From Klenkia sp. PcliD-1-E (GTDB lineage: Bacteria; Actinomycetota; Actinomycetes; Mycobacteriales; Geodermatophilaceae): DNA of 32,672 bases. The notes under the pieces are model-generated. The model was not told the DNA's origin, did not search any database, and saw only the letters and a program-made list of their open reading frames with translations. A program made the position numbers and the translations under genes. Position 1 is the first letter of the stretch, and each line of letters starts with the position of its first letter. Shown here one piece after another: positions 9,137-18,043 of the stretch. The stretch is taken from the NCBI RefSeq assembly GCF_024124375.1, contig NZ_JAMXRZ010000043.1, positions 1 to 32,672 on the forward strand. Reading direction: 5' to 3'.

Positions 9137-10951
9137 GTGACGGAACCGCACGGCTCGGTCGCGACGCACCCGGGGAACCTGCACCACAGAACGTGGCCGA
9201 TGCGCCACAGTGTGCCGGTGAGCCTCTCCGCCGCGCCCGGTTCCCCGGGCTCCCCCACCGGGCCCCGGGCGGTCGACACCCTGCTGGCCGACCGCGGGCA
9301 GCTGTTCCGCGCGCTGTTCCTCTCCGCCCCGATCGGCAAGGCCGTCGTCGACGTCGAGGGCCGGATCCTGGTCGTCAACCCCGCCCTGTGCGCGCTCACC
9401 GGCCGCACGGCCGAGGAGCTCATCGGCCGGCACCTGGACCTGCTGGCCCATCCCGACGACATCCCGCTCGAGGACGAGCCCGCCGTCGCCGTCCCCGGTG
9501 CGACCCCGCTGGACCCGCACCTGGAGGTGCTCGGCGAGCGCCGCCTGCAGCGCGCCGACGGCAGCACCGTCTGGGTGCAGCAGGCCCGCGAGCTGGTGCA
9601 CCGCACCAACGGCGACCCGCACTTCGTCGTGCTGAGCCTGGTCGACGTCACCGACCGCCGCCGCGCCGAGGAGGACCTGGTCCGCCGGGCGCTCACCGAC
9701 CCGCTGACCGGGCTGCCCAACCGCCGCTCGCTCACCGACCGGCTCCAGCACGCGCTCAACCTCTCCCGCCGCCGCGGGGGCCCGGTCGGCCTGGTCTACC
9801 TCGACCTGGACCGGTTCAAGGCGGTCAACGACTCCCTCGGCCACGAGGCCGGCGACCAGCTGCTGTGCCAGGTCGCCGACCGGCTGCGCTGGTCCACCAG
9901 GGTCGAGGACACCGCCGTCCGGCTCGGCGCCGACGAGTTCCTCGTGCTCGCCGAGGAGGTCGACGACATCGAGGGCCTGCGCACGCTGGCCGAGCGGCTG
10001 ATGCGGGTGCTCGACGACCCCTTCCACGTCAACGACCGCGAGATCGTGCTCTCGGCCAGCATGGGCCTGACCCTGGGTCTGGACGCCGCCCCCGACGCGC
10101 TGCTCAAGCAGGCGCACGGCGCACTGACCCGGGCCAAGGCCGGAGGCGGTCGCGGCCGGGTCGAGGTGCACGACGAGGCCCTCGCCGACGGCGACGTCGA
10201 CCAGCTGCAGCTGGAGAGCGACCTGCGGCACGCGGTGGACGCCGGCGAGCTGCGGCTGTTCTACCAACCCATCGTCGCGCTGTCGGACGAGACGCTGCTG
10301 GGCTACGAGGCGCTCATCCGCTGGCAGCACCCCACCCGCGGCCTGCTGCCGCCGGGGGCGTTCCTGGAGGCCGCGGAGAACAACCGGCTGACCTCCAAGC
10401 TCGGCGCCTGGGTGCTGCGCCAGGCCTGCACCGACGCGGCCGGGTGGGACCCCGACCTGCGGGTGCACGTCAACATCTCCGCCCGGCACCTGGCCGAGCC
10501 CGGGTTCTCCGACCTGGTGGCCGCGGCGCTGGAGGAGTCCGGGCTGGAGTCCGGCCGGCTGGAGCTGGAGATCACCGAGTCCACCGCGCTGTTCGCCGCC
10601 GAGGCGACCCTGCGGTCGGTGTCGGAGGTGACCGCCAGCGGGGTGACCCTCGCGCTGGACGACTTCGGCACCGGCTACTCCGCGATCACCGCGTTGCACC
10701 GGTTGCCCATCCACACGGTCAAGATCGACCGCTCGTTCGTCGCCGACGTGGTCACCGAGCCCTCGACCGCCGCGCTGGTGCAGGGTCTGCTGCAGCTGGG
10801 CCAGGGCATGGGGCTGGAGGTCATCGCCGAGGGCATCGAGGACGAGGACCAGGCCACGTGGCTGCGCGACCACGGCTGCACGATGGCCCAGGGCTACGCG
10901 TTCGGCAGGCCGGCCCCGCTGCCGGCCAGCCCGGAGGCCGCCTCCGTCTGA
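9137..10951 (+). CDS. Cyclic-di-GMP protein with PAS, GGDEF and EAL domains
   Basis: Domain order: PAS/PAC (residues ~50-175, LFLSAPIGKAVVDVEG to DVTDRRRAEEDL), GGDEF (~180-345) and EAL (~355-600). The GGDEF motif reads GADEF, with the second Gly changed, while the inhibitory-site RVED five residues before it is kept; cyclase activity is therefore doubtful. The EAL domain keeps its catalytic set: YEALIRW, NISARHL, LEITES, DDFGTGYS, KIDRSF, AEGIE and AQGYAF, so phosphodiesterase activity is likely. No membrane segment is seen, so it is a cytosolic sensor. The start is uncertain: GTG 9137, ATG 9200 and GTG 9218 are in frame, none with a good ribosome site. It overlaps the convergent hydrolase gene by 58 bases. 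Confidence 0.92.
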   Translation: MTEPHGSVATHPGNLHHRTWPMRHSVPVSLSAAPGSPGSPTGPRAVDTLLADRGQLFRALFLSAPIGKAVVDVEGRILVVNPALCALTGRTAEELIGRHLDLLAHPDDIPLEDEPAVAVPGATPLDPHLEVLGERRLQRADGSTVWVQQARELVHRTNGDPHFVVLSLVDVTDRRRAEEDLVRRALTDPLTGLPNRRSLTDRLQHALNLSRRRGGPVGLVYLDLDRFKAVNDSLGHEAGDQLLCQVADRLRWSTRVEDTAVRLGADEFLVLAEEVDDIEGLRTLAERLMRVLDDPFHVNDREIVLSASMGLTLGLDAAPDALLKQAHGALTRAKAGGGRGRVEVHDEALADGDVDQLQLESDLRHAVDAGELRLFYQPIVALSDETLLGYEALIRWQHPTRGLLPPGAFLEAAENNRLTSKLGAWVLRQACTDAAGWDPDLRVHVNISARHLAEPGFSDLVAAALEESGLESGRLELEITESTALFAAEATLRSVSEVTASGVTLALDDFGTGYSAITALHRLPIHTVKIDRSFVADVVTEPSTAALVQGLLQLGQGMGLEVIAEGIEDEDQATWLRDHGCTMAQGYAFGRPAPLPASPEAASV

Positions 10952-11712
10952 GCCGGTCCGACGGGGGTGGGCACCGGACGCTTCGCCGTCCGGCCGTCCC
11001 CGGAGGACCGGCCGCGCAGCCGGCGGCCCACCCAGGGGACCACGAAGGACCGCAGCCACGCCGCCTCGGTGGCGACCCGCTCGCGGCGGGGCACCGGCGG
11101 GGCCGGGTCCAGGGGCACCGCCCACGCCGGGTCGACGTCCAGGCCCAGGGCGGCCGCGGCGGCGAGCGCCGTCCGCCGGTGGCCCTCGGGCGCCAGGTGC
11201 AGCCGGTCGACGTCCCACACCCGGGCGTCCTGCACCCAGGCCGCACCCCACTGGTCCAGCACGTGGGCACCGTGCCGGGCCGCGATCGACCACAGGTGGG
11301 CGTTGTAGACCGCCGACCGGCCGCGGGTGCGGGCGATCAGCGGCGTCGCGCGGGGGTCGACCCCGGTGGCCAGCAGGACGTCGGCCCCGCCGGCGCGCAG
11401 CGCCGCCACGGCGTCCTCCATCACCGCGGCCAGCGCATCGGGGTCGGCCCCGGGCCGCAGCAGGTCGTTGCCACCGGCGACGATGCTCACCAGGTCCGGG
11501 CGCAGCTCCAGGGCGGCGGGCAGCTGCTCGTCGACGACCTGGCGCAGCAGCCGACCGCGGATCGCCAGGTTGGCGTACTCCACCCCGCCCGGCGCGTCGG
11601 CCAGCAGCACGGCCAGCCGGTCGGCCCAGCCGACCAACCCGCCGTCCGGGCCGGGGTCGCCGACGCCCTCGGTGAAGGAGTCCCCGACCGCCACGTACCG
11701 GTGCCACGCCAC
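10894..11712 (-). CDS. SGNH/GDSL-family hydrolase
   Basis: This 272-residue esterase-like protein has SGNH block I VAVGDSFTEGVGD (Ser12), an Asn/Gly region YANLAIRGRLL (block II), IVAGGNDLL (block III) and DRLHLAPEGH (block V Asp-His). No signal peptide or membrane span is visible, so it is probably cytosolic. The last ~50 residues are basic (RRLRGRSSGDGR) and overlap the 3' end of the convergent cyclic-di-GMP gene. GTG 11712 is chosen because AGGAGAGGA lies upstream and the GDS motif begins within 12 residues, as usual. The substrate (ester, phospholipid or carbohydrate ester) is unknown. Confidence 0.92.
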   Translation of the reverse strand: MAWHRYVAVGDSFTEGVGDPGPDGGLVGWADRLAVLLADAPGGVEYANLAIRGRLLRQVVDEQLPAALELRPDLVSIVAGGNDLLRPGADPDALAAVMEDAVAALRAGGADVLLATGVDPRATPLIARTRGRSAVYNAHLWSIAARHGAHVLDQWGAAWVQDARVWDVDRLHLAPEGHRRTALAAAAALGLDVDPAWAVPLDPAPPVPRRERVATEAAWLRSFVVPWVGRRLRGRSSGDGRTAKRPVPTPVGPAQTEAASGLAGSGAGLPNA

Positions 11713-11755
11713 CGGTGCATCCTCTCCTGGGCGCCACCGGGGATGATCGACACCC

Positions 11756-12541
11756 ATGCGCACCGACGTCGCCTGCACCCTGACCGTGTCCACCCCGGTC
11801 CCGACCCGGGCGCTGCTGCAGGTCGCCGTCGCCTCCCCGACCACCGAGGAGCTGACCATCGTGTCGGCGGGCCGGCCGCGCAGCGCCGAGGAGACCCAGG
11901 TGCACGGCGCCCGGGTGCACGAGCTGCAGCTGGCCGCCGGCGAGACCTCCATCGCCTACACCGCGACGGTGGAGTCCGGCGGCGACCCGCTCGAGGTCAC
12001 CGCGGCCGACCGGGCCGAGTACGTGCGGCCCTCGCGGTACTGCCCCTCGGACCAGGTGGAGGGCTACGCCGCCCGGGAGTTCGACCAGGACACCGACCGC
12101 GCCGCGCTGGTGCGCACCGTCGCCTCGTGGGTCACCGACCGGCTCGTCTACGTCTCCGGGGCCAGCCGCCCGGTCGACACCGCCATCGACACCCTGCTGG
12201 CCGGCTCCGGCGTGTGCCGGGACTACACGCACCTGACGGTGATGCTGCTGCGCGCCCTGGAGGTGCCGGCGCGGCTGGTGGCGGTCTACGCCCCCGGCCT
12301 GTCGCCGATGGACTTCCACGCCGTCGTGGAGGCCGACGTCGACGGGGTGTGGAAGACGGTGGACCCCACCCGGCTGGCGCCGACGTCCTCGCTGGTGCGC
12401 ATCTGCCACGGCCGGGACGCCGCCGACACCGCCTTCCTGTCGCTGTTCGGCGGCCGGGCCACGCTGGGCCGGATGTCGGTCACCGCCACCGTCGACGGCG
12501 ACCTCCCGGCCCCCTCCGACGAGCCCTTCCCGCTGCCCTAG
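11756..12541 (+). CDS. Transglutaminase-like cysteine protease family protein
   Basis: This 261-residue protein has an N-terminal beta-rich region (~1-110), then a transglutaminase-like core with catalytic triad candidates Cys154 in SGVCRDYTHL, His188 in MDFHAVVEA and Asp203 in VDPTR. PARLVAVYAPGL between them is typical of the family. There is no signal peptide, suggesting a cytosolic enzyme. Relatives often accompany peptide-modifying or circularly permuted ATP-grasp systems, but none is nearby. The start at 11756 lies 43 bases from the divergent hydrolase start, with GATGAT ending 8 bases upstream as a possible -10. Its TAG stop shares the CTAG at 12538-12541 with the convergent gene. Confidence 0.88.
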   Translation: MRTDVACTLTVSTPVPTRALLQVAVASPTTEELTIVSAGRPRSAEETQVHGARVHELQLAAGETSIAYTATVESGGDPLEVTAADRAEYVRPSRYCPSDQVEGYAAREFDQDTDRAALVRTVASWVTDRLVYVSGASRPVDTAIDTLLAGSGVCRDYTHLTVMLLRALEVPARLVAVYAPGLSPMDFHAVVEADVDGVWKTVDPTRLAPTSSLVRICHGRDAADTAFLSLFGGRATLGRMSVTATVDGDLPAPSDEPFPLP

Positions 12542-13956
12542 CCGCGGTAGGTCTCCAGCAGGCGCAGCCACACCTCGTTCATCGTCGGGTAGGCCGGCAC
12601 GGCGTGCCAGAGCCGGCTGATCGGCACCTCCCCGACGACCGCGATGGTCGCCGCCTGCAGCATCTCCGAGACGCCCGGCCCGACGAAGGTGACGCCGAGC
12701 AGCACCTCCCGCTCGGTGTCGACGACGGCGACGGCCTTCCCGGCGTACCCGTCGGCGAACAGCGCCGACCCGGCCACGTCCCCCAGCTCGTACCGGACGA
12801 CGGTGTGCGGCAGCCCGCGGTCGGCCGCCTGCTCGGCGGTGATGCCCACCGAGGCGACCTGCGGGACGGAGAAGGTGACCTGCGGGACGGCCGCGGTGTC
12901 GGCGGTGGCCACGAACTGCGACCAGTCGGCTAGCGACACCTGGTGGCCCTGCGCCCGGGCGACGATCGCCGCACCGCCCTGCCGGGCCTGGTACTTGCCC
13001 ATGTGCGTGAGCAGCGCCCGGCCGTTGGCGTCGCCCATCGCGTACAGCCAGTCCAGGCCGCGGACCCGCAACGAGTCGTCGACGTCGAGGTACTCCCCCG
13101 GGGTCAGCCCGACGGTCTCCAGCCCGAGGCCCTCGGTGCGCGCCTTCCGGCCCGCGGCGACGAGGAACCGGTCGCCGCGGACCTCGCCGGCGCCGGTGAC
13201 CACGACGACGTCCTCGCCGTCCTTCCGCACGGCCGACACCGAGGTGCCCAGCCGGACGTCGACACCGCGCCCGCGCAGCGACTCCGCGACCGCGTCGCCG
13301 GCCTCGGGCTCCTGCCCGGCCAGCAGCCGGTCACCGCGCTGCAGCAGCGTGACCTGCGAGCCCAGCGCCGACCACGCGGTGGCCATCTCCGTGCCGACCA
13401 CGCCGCCGCCCAGGATCACCAGCCGGCCGGGGGCCTCCTGCGCACTCGTGGCCTCGCGGGCGGTCCACACGTCGACGTCCTCGATGCCCTCCACCGGCGG
13501 GACGGCGGCGGCCGAGCCGGTGCACACCGCCACGGCGTGGTTCGCCAGCAGCACGGTCTGCGTGCCGTCGGAGGAGGTGACGACCACCCGCTTCTCGCCG
13601 TCGAGCCGGCCGACCCCGCGGACCAGGGTGATGCCGGCCCCGTCGACCCACTGCGCCTGGCCGGAGTCGTCCCAGTTGCTGGTGAAGGAGTTGCGCCGCT
13701 CGAGGGTGGCGGCGACGTCCTGCTCGCCGGTGACCGCCGCGGCGGCGCCGGGGACCGCACGGGCCTCCTCGAGCACCTCGGTGCCCCGCAGCAGCGCCTT
13801 GCTGGGCATGCACGCCCAGTAGGAGCACTCGCCGCCGACCAGCTCGCTCTCCACCAGCGCGGCGCTCAGCCCGCCCCGCACCACGGTGTCGGCCACGTTC
13901 TCGCCGGTCGAGCCGGCCCCGATCACGACCACGTCGAAGGTCTGCTCTGCGCTCAC
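12538..13956 (-). CDS. FAD-dependent pyridine-nucleotide disulfide oxidoreductase (Lpd/MerA-like)
   Basis: This 472-residue flavoprotein has an FAD-binding GAGSTGEN at residues 13-20, a redox-active disulfide C44-X4-C49 within GGECSYWACMPSKALL, a central NAD(P)-binding GGGVVGTEMA, a second FAD motif YAMGDANG, and a C-terminal dimerisation domain. In classical lipoamide dehydrogenase the C-terminal dyad lies in HXHPT..E; here it is VPAYPTMNE, so the His is replaced by Tyr while the Glu is kept, as in some mercuric-reductase-like relatives. It is therefore unlikely to be the lipoamide dehydrogenase of the 2-oxoacid complexes. GTG 13956 is chosen from the family N-terminus. CAGGAT ends 6 bases upstream and may be a leaderless -10. 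Confidence 0.9.
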   Translation of the reverse strand: MSAEQTFDVVVIGAGSTGENVADTVVRGGLSAALVESELVGGECSYWACMPSKALLRGTEVLEEARAVPGAAAAVTGEQDVAATLERRNSFTSNWDDSGQAQWVDGAGITLVRGVGRLDGEKRVVVTSSDGTQTVLLANHAVAVCTGSAAAVPPVEGIEDVDVWTAREATSAQEAPGRLVILGGGVVGTEMATAWSALGSQVTLLQRGDRLLAGQEPEAGDAVAESLRGRGVDVRLGTSVSAVRKDGEDVVVVTGAGEVRGDRFLVAAGRKARTEGLGLETVGLTPGEYLDVDDSLRVRGLDWLYAMGDANGRALLTHMGKYQARQGGAAIVARAQGHQVSLADWSQFVATADTAAVPQVTFSVPQVASVGITAEQAADRGLPHTVVRYELGDVAGSALFADGYAGKAVAVVDTEREVLLGVTFVGPGVSEMLQAATIAVVGEVPISRLWHAVPAYPTMNEVWLRLLETYRG

Positions 13957-13989
13957 CGGCCCATCCTGGCGGTGTGCTGGACTGGTCGC

Positions 13990-14493
13990 ATGCCGGTCGA
14001 GTTCAGCGCCGCCCTGCGCCAGTACGCGGCCGGGGTCGCGCTGCTGTGCGTGCGCGACGACATCGACGACGTGGGGACGACGGTCACCTCCGTGATGAGC
14101 GTGTCGACGGATCCGCCGCTGGTCGGGCTGTCCCTGACCACCCGCGGTTACCCGCTGGAGGTGCTGGGGACCGTGGGCTCGGGTGCGCTGACCTTCCTGG
14201 CCGCCGAGCACGAGATGGTGGCCAGCCGGTTCGCCTCGGCCGGCCGGCCCGGCGCCCGGCACCTGCTGGAGACCGTGCCCTGGCGGCGGGCCGAGCACAG
14301 CGGCGGCATCGTGCTGGAGCGCGCGGTGGCGGCGCTGGACTGCCGGGTCGACCGGCTGGTGGAGGCCGGTGACCACACCGTGGTGCTGCTGGAGGTGGTC
14401 GACGTCCCGGTGCTGGAGGAGACCCGCGAACCCCTGCTGCGGCTGCGCGGGCGCTGGACCGACGGCACCGGCCGCGCGTTCCGTCGTACCTGA
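13990..14493 (+). CDS. Flavin reductase-like (FMN-binding split-barrel) protein
   Basis: This 167-residue protein has the flavin reductase domain: FSAALRQYAAGVALLC at the start, TSVMSVSTDPPLVGLSLTTRGY (the flavin-binding strand and S..PP motif), FLAAEHEMVASRFA, and a closing D-H-T-V-V-L-L-EVVDV strand (the G-DH.ivlG.V pattern). Members reduce FMN or FAD with NAD(P)H to supply monooxygenases, or bind F420 in related folds. The gene ends 18 bases before fbiC on the same strand, so the two are probably co-transcribed. The start ATG at 13990 lies 33 bases from the divergent oxidoreductase start. A role beside F420 synthesis is suggestive but not shown. Confidence 0.88.
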   Translation: MPVEFSAALRQYAAGVALLCVRDDIDDVGTTVTSVMSVSTDPPLVGLSLTTRGYPLEVLGTVGSGALTFLAAEHEMVASRFASAGRPGARHLLETVPWRRAEHSGGIVLERAVAALDCRVDRLVEAGDHTVVLLEVVDVPVLEETREPLLRLRGRWTDGTGRAFRRT

Positions 14494-14511
14494 GGAGTTC
14501 ACTGGAGGGCG

Positions 14512-17112
14512 ATGACCGACGCACCGTTCTCCGAGTCCGCCGTCCGCCGGGCCCTGGTCCGCGCCGAGCGGGGCGCCACCCTCGACGCGACCGAGGCCGA
14601 GGTGCTGCTGTCCGCCCGTGGCCTCGGCGAGGGCGAGCCGCTGGACCGGCTGCTCACCGCGGCCGGCCGGGTCCGCGATGCGGGGCTGGCCTCGGCCGGC
14701 CGCCCGGGCACGGTCACCTACAGCCGCAAGGTGTTCGTCCCGCTGACCCACCTGTGCCGCGACCGCTGCCACTACTGCACGTTCGTGACCACCCCGGGGC
14801 AGCTGCGCGCCGACGGCAAGGCCCCGTTCCTGTCCCCCGACGAGGTGCTGCAGATCGCCCGCGAGGGCGCAGCGCTGGGGTGCAAGGAGGCGCTGTTCAC
14901 CCTGGGCGACCGGCCCGAGGACCGCTGGCCGGTCGCGGCGCAGTGGCTGGAGGCGCACGGCTACGAGTCGACGCTGGGCTACCTGCGGGCTATGGCGATC
15001 CGGGTGCTGGAGGAGACCGGGCTGCTGCCGCACCTCAACCCCGGGGTGCTGTCGTGGGAGGAGATCCAGCGGCTCAAGCCGGTGTCGGCGTCGATGGGCA
15101 TGATGCTGGAGACCAGTGCCACCCGGCTGTTCAGCGAGCCCGGCGGCCCGCACTTCGGCTCCCCCGACAAGGACCCCGCCGTGCGGCTGCGCGTCATCGA
15201 GGACGCCGGCCGCTCCGCCGTCCCGTTCACCACCGGCGTGCTGCTGGGCATCGGCGAGACCCCCGCGGAGCGGGTGGACGCCGTGCTGCGCATCCGGGAG
15301 GCCGCGCAGCGGCACGGGCACGTGCAGGAGGTGATCGTGCAGAACTTCCGGGCCAAGCGGCGGACGGCGATGGCCGCCGCCGACGACCTCGCGCTGCAGG
15401 AGTTCCTGGCCGCGGTCGCCGTCACCCGCCTGCTGCTGGGCCCCCGGCACCGGGTGCAGGCGCCCCCCAACCTCACCGACCGCGCCGAGCTCGGCCTGCT
15501 GCTGCGCGCCGGTGTCGACGACTGGGGCGGGGTCTCCCCGCTGACGCCCGACCACGTCAACCCCGAGCGGCCGTGGCCGCACATCGACACCCTCACCGCG
15601 CTGACGGCCGAGGCCGGGTTCACCCTGCGCGAGCGGCTGGCCGCCCAGCCCGGCTACGTCACCGCACCCGAGCCGTGGCTGGACCCCCGGGTGCGACCGC
15701 ACGTCACGGCGCTCGCCGGGCCCGACGGCCTGGCGGTCGAGGGCCGGGTCCCGGTCGGGCTGCCCTGGCAGGAGCCCGACGACGCCTGGACCGCCAGCGG
15801 CCGGGTCGACCTGCACACCGCCATCGACACCGAGGGCCGCACGACCGACCGGCGCGGCGACTTCGACGCCGTCTACGGCGACTGGTCCGAGCTGCGCGAC
15901 CGCACGGTGGCCGCGCGGTCCGGGGCCTCCACCGCCCTGCCGGCGGGCGACCCCGAGGTGCACGCCGCCCTCGCCCGCGCCGAGGCCGACCCCGCCGGGC
16001 TGACCGACGCGCAGTACCTGGCGCTGCTGGGCGCCGACGGCCCCGACCTGGACGCGCTGGCCGCGCTGGCCGACGCCGTCCGCCGGGACACCGTGGGCGA
16101 GGACGTCACCTACGTGGTGAACCGGAACATCAACTTCACCAACGTCTGCTACACCGGCTGCCGGTTCTGCGCCTTCGCCCAGCGGCGCACCGACGCCGAC
16201 GCCTACACCCTCTCCCTGGAGCAGGTCGGCGACCGGGTCGACGAGGCCTGGGCCGGCGGCGCCACCGAGATCTGCATGCAGGGCGGCATCCACCCCGACC
16301 TGCCCGGCACCGCCTACCTCGACCTCGCCCGGGAGGTCAAGCGGCGGCAGCCCGGCATCCACCTGCACGCCTACTCACCCATGGAGATCGTCAACGGCGC
16401 CGCCCGCACCGGGCTGTCCTTCCGCGAGTTCCTCCTCGCCGCCAAGGAGGCCGGGCTGGACTCCATCCCGGGCACCGCGGCGGAGATCCTCGACGACGAC
16501 GTCCGCTGGGTGCTGACCAAGGGCAAGCTGCCGACCGCGACCTGGCTGGAGATCGTGCAGACCGCGCACGAGGTCGGCATCCCCTCGACCTCGACGATGA
16601 TGTACGGCCACGTCGACGCCCCCCACCACTGGGTCGCCCACCTGCGCACCCTGGCCGCGCTGCAGGACCGCACCGGCGGGTTCGCCGAGTTCGTGCTGCT
16701 GCCCTTCGTGCACCACAACTCCCCGGTCTACCTCGCCGGCGTCGCCCGCCCCGGCCCGACGATGCGGGAGAACCGGGCCGTGCACGCCGTCGCCCGCCTT
16801 CTGCTGCACGGCCGCATCCCGCACATCCAGACCTCCTGGGTCAAGCTCGGCGACGCCGGCACCCAGGTCGTGCTCACCGGCGGCGCGGACGACCTCGGCG
16901 GCACGCTGATGGAGGAGACCATCAGCCGGATGGCCGGCAGCGAGAACGGCTCGCTGAAGACCATCGCCGAGCTCGAGGCGATGGCCGCCGCCATCGGCCG
17001 CCCCGCCCGCCAGCGCACCACGGACTACGGGACGCCGAGCGCCGAGCGGCTGGCCACCGCCCGCTCCGACGCCGGCCGCCGCGCGCTCACCCTGCAGATC
17101 ACCCCCGCCTGA
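14512..17112 (+). CDS. fbiC: Bifunctional FO synthase FbiC (CofG-CofH fusion)
   Basis: This 866-residue double radical-SAM enzyme joins 5-amino-6-ribitylaminouracil and tyrosine to make FO, the deazaflavin core of coenzyme F420. The N-terminal CofG half has the 4Fe-4S motif C82RDRC86HYC89; the C-terminal CofH half has C546YTGC550RFC553. Both CX3CX2C sets are intact. Family stretches such as [21 protein letters not shown] and STMMYGH are visible. The length matches actinobacterial FbiC (about 850 residues). ATG 14512 follows GGAGGG at close spacing. It is downstream of a flavin reductase gene and no other F420 genes are in the window, which is usual because fbiA/fbiB lie elsewhere. Confidence 0.97.
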   Translation: MTDAPFSESAVRRALVRAERGATLDATEAEVLLSARGLGEGEPLDRLLTAAGRVRDAGLASAGRPGTVTYSRKVFVPLTHLCRDRCHYCTFVTTPGQLRADGKAPFLSPDEVLQIAREGAALGCKEALFTLGDRPEDRWPVAAQWLEAHGYESTLGYLRAMAIRVLEETGLLPHLNPGVLSWEEIQRLKPVSASMGMMLETSATRLFSEPGGPHFGSPDKDPAVRLRVIEDAGRSAVPFTTGVLLGIGETPAERVDAVLRIREAAQRHGHVQEVIVQNFRAKRRTAMAAADDLALQEFLAAVAVTRLLLGPRHRVQAPPNLTDRAELGLLLRAGVDDWGGVSPLTPDHVNPERPWPHIDTLTALTAEAGFTLRERLAAQPGYVTAPEPWLDPRVRPHVTALAGPDGLAVEGRVPVGLPWQEPDDAWTASGRVDLHTAIDTEGRTTDRRGDFDAVYGDWSELRDRTVAARSGASTALPAGDPEVHAALARAEADPAGLTDAQYLALLGADGPDLDALAALADAVRRDTVGEDVTYVVNRNINFTNVCYTGCRFCAFAQRRTDADAYTLSLEQVGDRVDEAWAGGATEICMQGGIHPDLPGTAYLDLAREVKRRQPGIHLHAYSPMEIVNGAARTGLSFREFLLAAKEAGLDSIPGTAAEILDDDVRWVLTKGKLPTATWLEIVQTAHEVGIPSTSTMMYGHVDAPHHWVAHLRTLAALQDRTGGFAEFVLLPFVHHNSPVYLAGVARPGPTMRENRAVHAVARLLLHGRIPHIQTSWVKLGDAGTQVVLTGGADDLGGTLMEETISRMAGSENGSLKTIAELEAMAAAIGRPARQRTTDYGTPSAERLATARSDAGRRALTLQITPA

Positions 17113-17229
17113 CCGCCGCCGCACGACTACGCAGCGTCACTGAGACGGCTGCCTGCCGGTACGGGTTGCACCCTGCAGCACGGGATGACTGCGCTGCGCC
17201 ACCGCTGAATCGAGGCGCGCCGGGACCCG

Positions 17230-17293
17230 TTGACAGCCCTGACGCAGGGTCACATCGTCGTGTCGACTTGTCGACGGGGGCGGCGCCGCCCCC
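17230..17293 (+). promoter_or_regulatory. Probable promoter and leader hairpin upstream of lipoprotein A
   Basis: A consensus -35 TTGACA at 17230-17235 is followed, after 17 bases, by the weak -10 CATCGT at 17253-17258. The short inverted repeat CCCTG-ACG-CAGGG (17238-17250) lies in the spacer. Next comes a perfect 18-base palindrome GGGGGCGGCGCCGCCCCC at 17276-17293, in what would be the leader about 85 bases before the GTG at 17378. The palindrome could instead be a late terminator of fbiC. Confidence 0.5.
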
Positions 17294-17377
17294 GCTTGTC
17301 CCGGGGGACGTTCGACAGGACAGGTGCGTCCCCCGCCGTGACCGCGGCGACCCACCGCGGCTGAAGGAGAAGCACGC

Positions 17378-18043
17378 GTGCGGAGAGCGTCCCGCCGATC
17401 CCGTCCCCGCGGCAGCCGAGCCCTGACCGGGCTCCTGGCCCTGCCCCTCGCCCTCGGCGTGCTCAGCGGTTGCTGGCTGCCCGACGTGAGCATGAGCCCC
17501 GGCGTCCCCGGTTCATCACCGGAGGCCACTGCCTCCCCGTCGTCGTCGGCGGCGGCCACCCCGACGGCCGAACCGGTCGCCGCGGCCGCCGACCGGCCGT
17601 CCGGCGACCTCGACGCCGGCTCGGTCACCCACGTGCAGCCGGCCGGGGACCGCGAGCTCGTCATCGACTACTGGACGACCCAGCAGGCCGTCGCGTGGAC
17701 CCCGGCGGACACCAAGTCGATCCAGCTCTCGGCGCACCTGGAGGGCGAGGAGTCCACCGCCAGCAGCATCGAGGTGCTGGTCACCCGGTTCTCCGCCGTC
17801 CTCGACGACGGCACCGCCCGCAGCACCGTCGTCGACGACCGGGGCGAGTTCGCCCTGCAGCCGCCCTTCACCTACGGCACCGCCCTCGAGCTGCCCCCGA
17901 CCGACCCGGCGGCCGCCTCGGTGACCGTCACCGTCCAGTTCGACCTGCTGGTGGAGACCGGTCGTGGCACCGACCGCTACTACCGGCAGACCGTGATCGA
18001 CACCCTCGACCTGCCGCTGCTGACCCAGGAGACCGACCGATGA
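17378..18043 (+). CDS. Lipoprotein A of duplicated lipoprotein-GT2 cassette
   Basis: This 221-residue secreted lipoprotein has a basic N-terminus, a hydrophobic stretch and the lipobox LSGC (Cys32). The mature end reads CWLPDVSMSP, then a Ser/Pro/Ala-rich linker (~42-75), then a ~145-residue domain beginning GDLDAGSVTHV, with IQLSAHLEG, EVLVTRFSAVLDDGT and QPPFTYGTAL as its clearest blocks. I do not recognise the domain; alternating strands suggest a beta-sandwich. The GTG start has AAGGAG 8 bases upstream. Its stop overlaps the glycosyltransferase start as ATGA, so the two are translationally coupled. A paralogue lies at 19795. It may be a surface partner of the polymer made by the glycosyltransferase, which is inference. 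Confidence 0.85.
   Translation: MRRASRRSRPRGSRALTGLLALPLALGVLSGCWLPDVSMSPGVPGSSPEATASPSSSAAATPTAEPVAAAADRPSGDLDAGSVTHVQPAGDRELVIDYWTTQQAVAWTPADTKSIQLSAHLEGEESTASSIEVLVTRFSAVLDDGTARSTVVDDRGEFALQPPFTYGTALELPPTDPAAASVTVTVQFDLLVETGRGTDRYYRQTVIDTLDLPLLTQETDR

Noticed and set aside
13957-16368. N-terminal extension of the FAD oxidoreductase frame by about 800 residues
   Set aside because: It overlaps fbiC and the flavin reductase on the other strand; the family start is at 13956.
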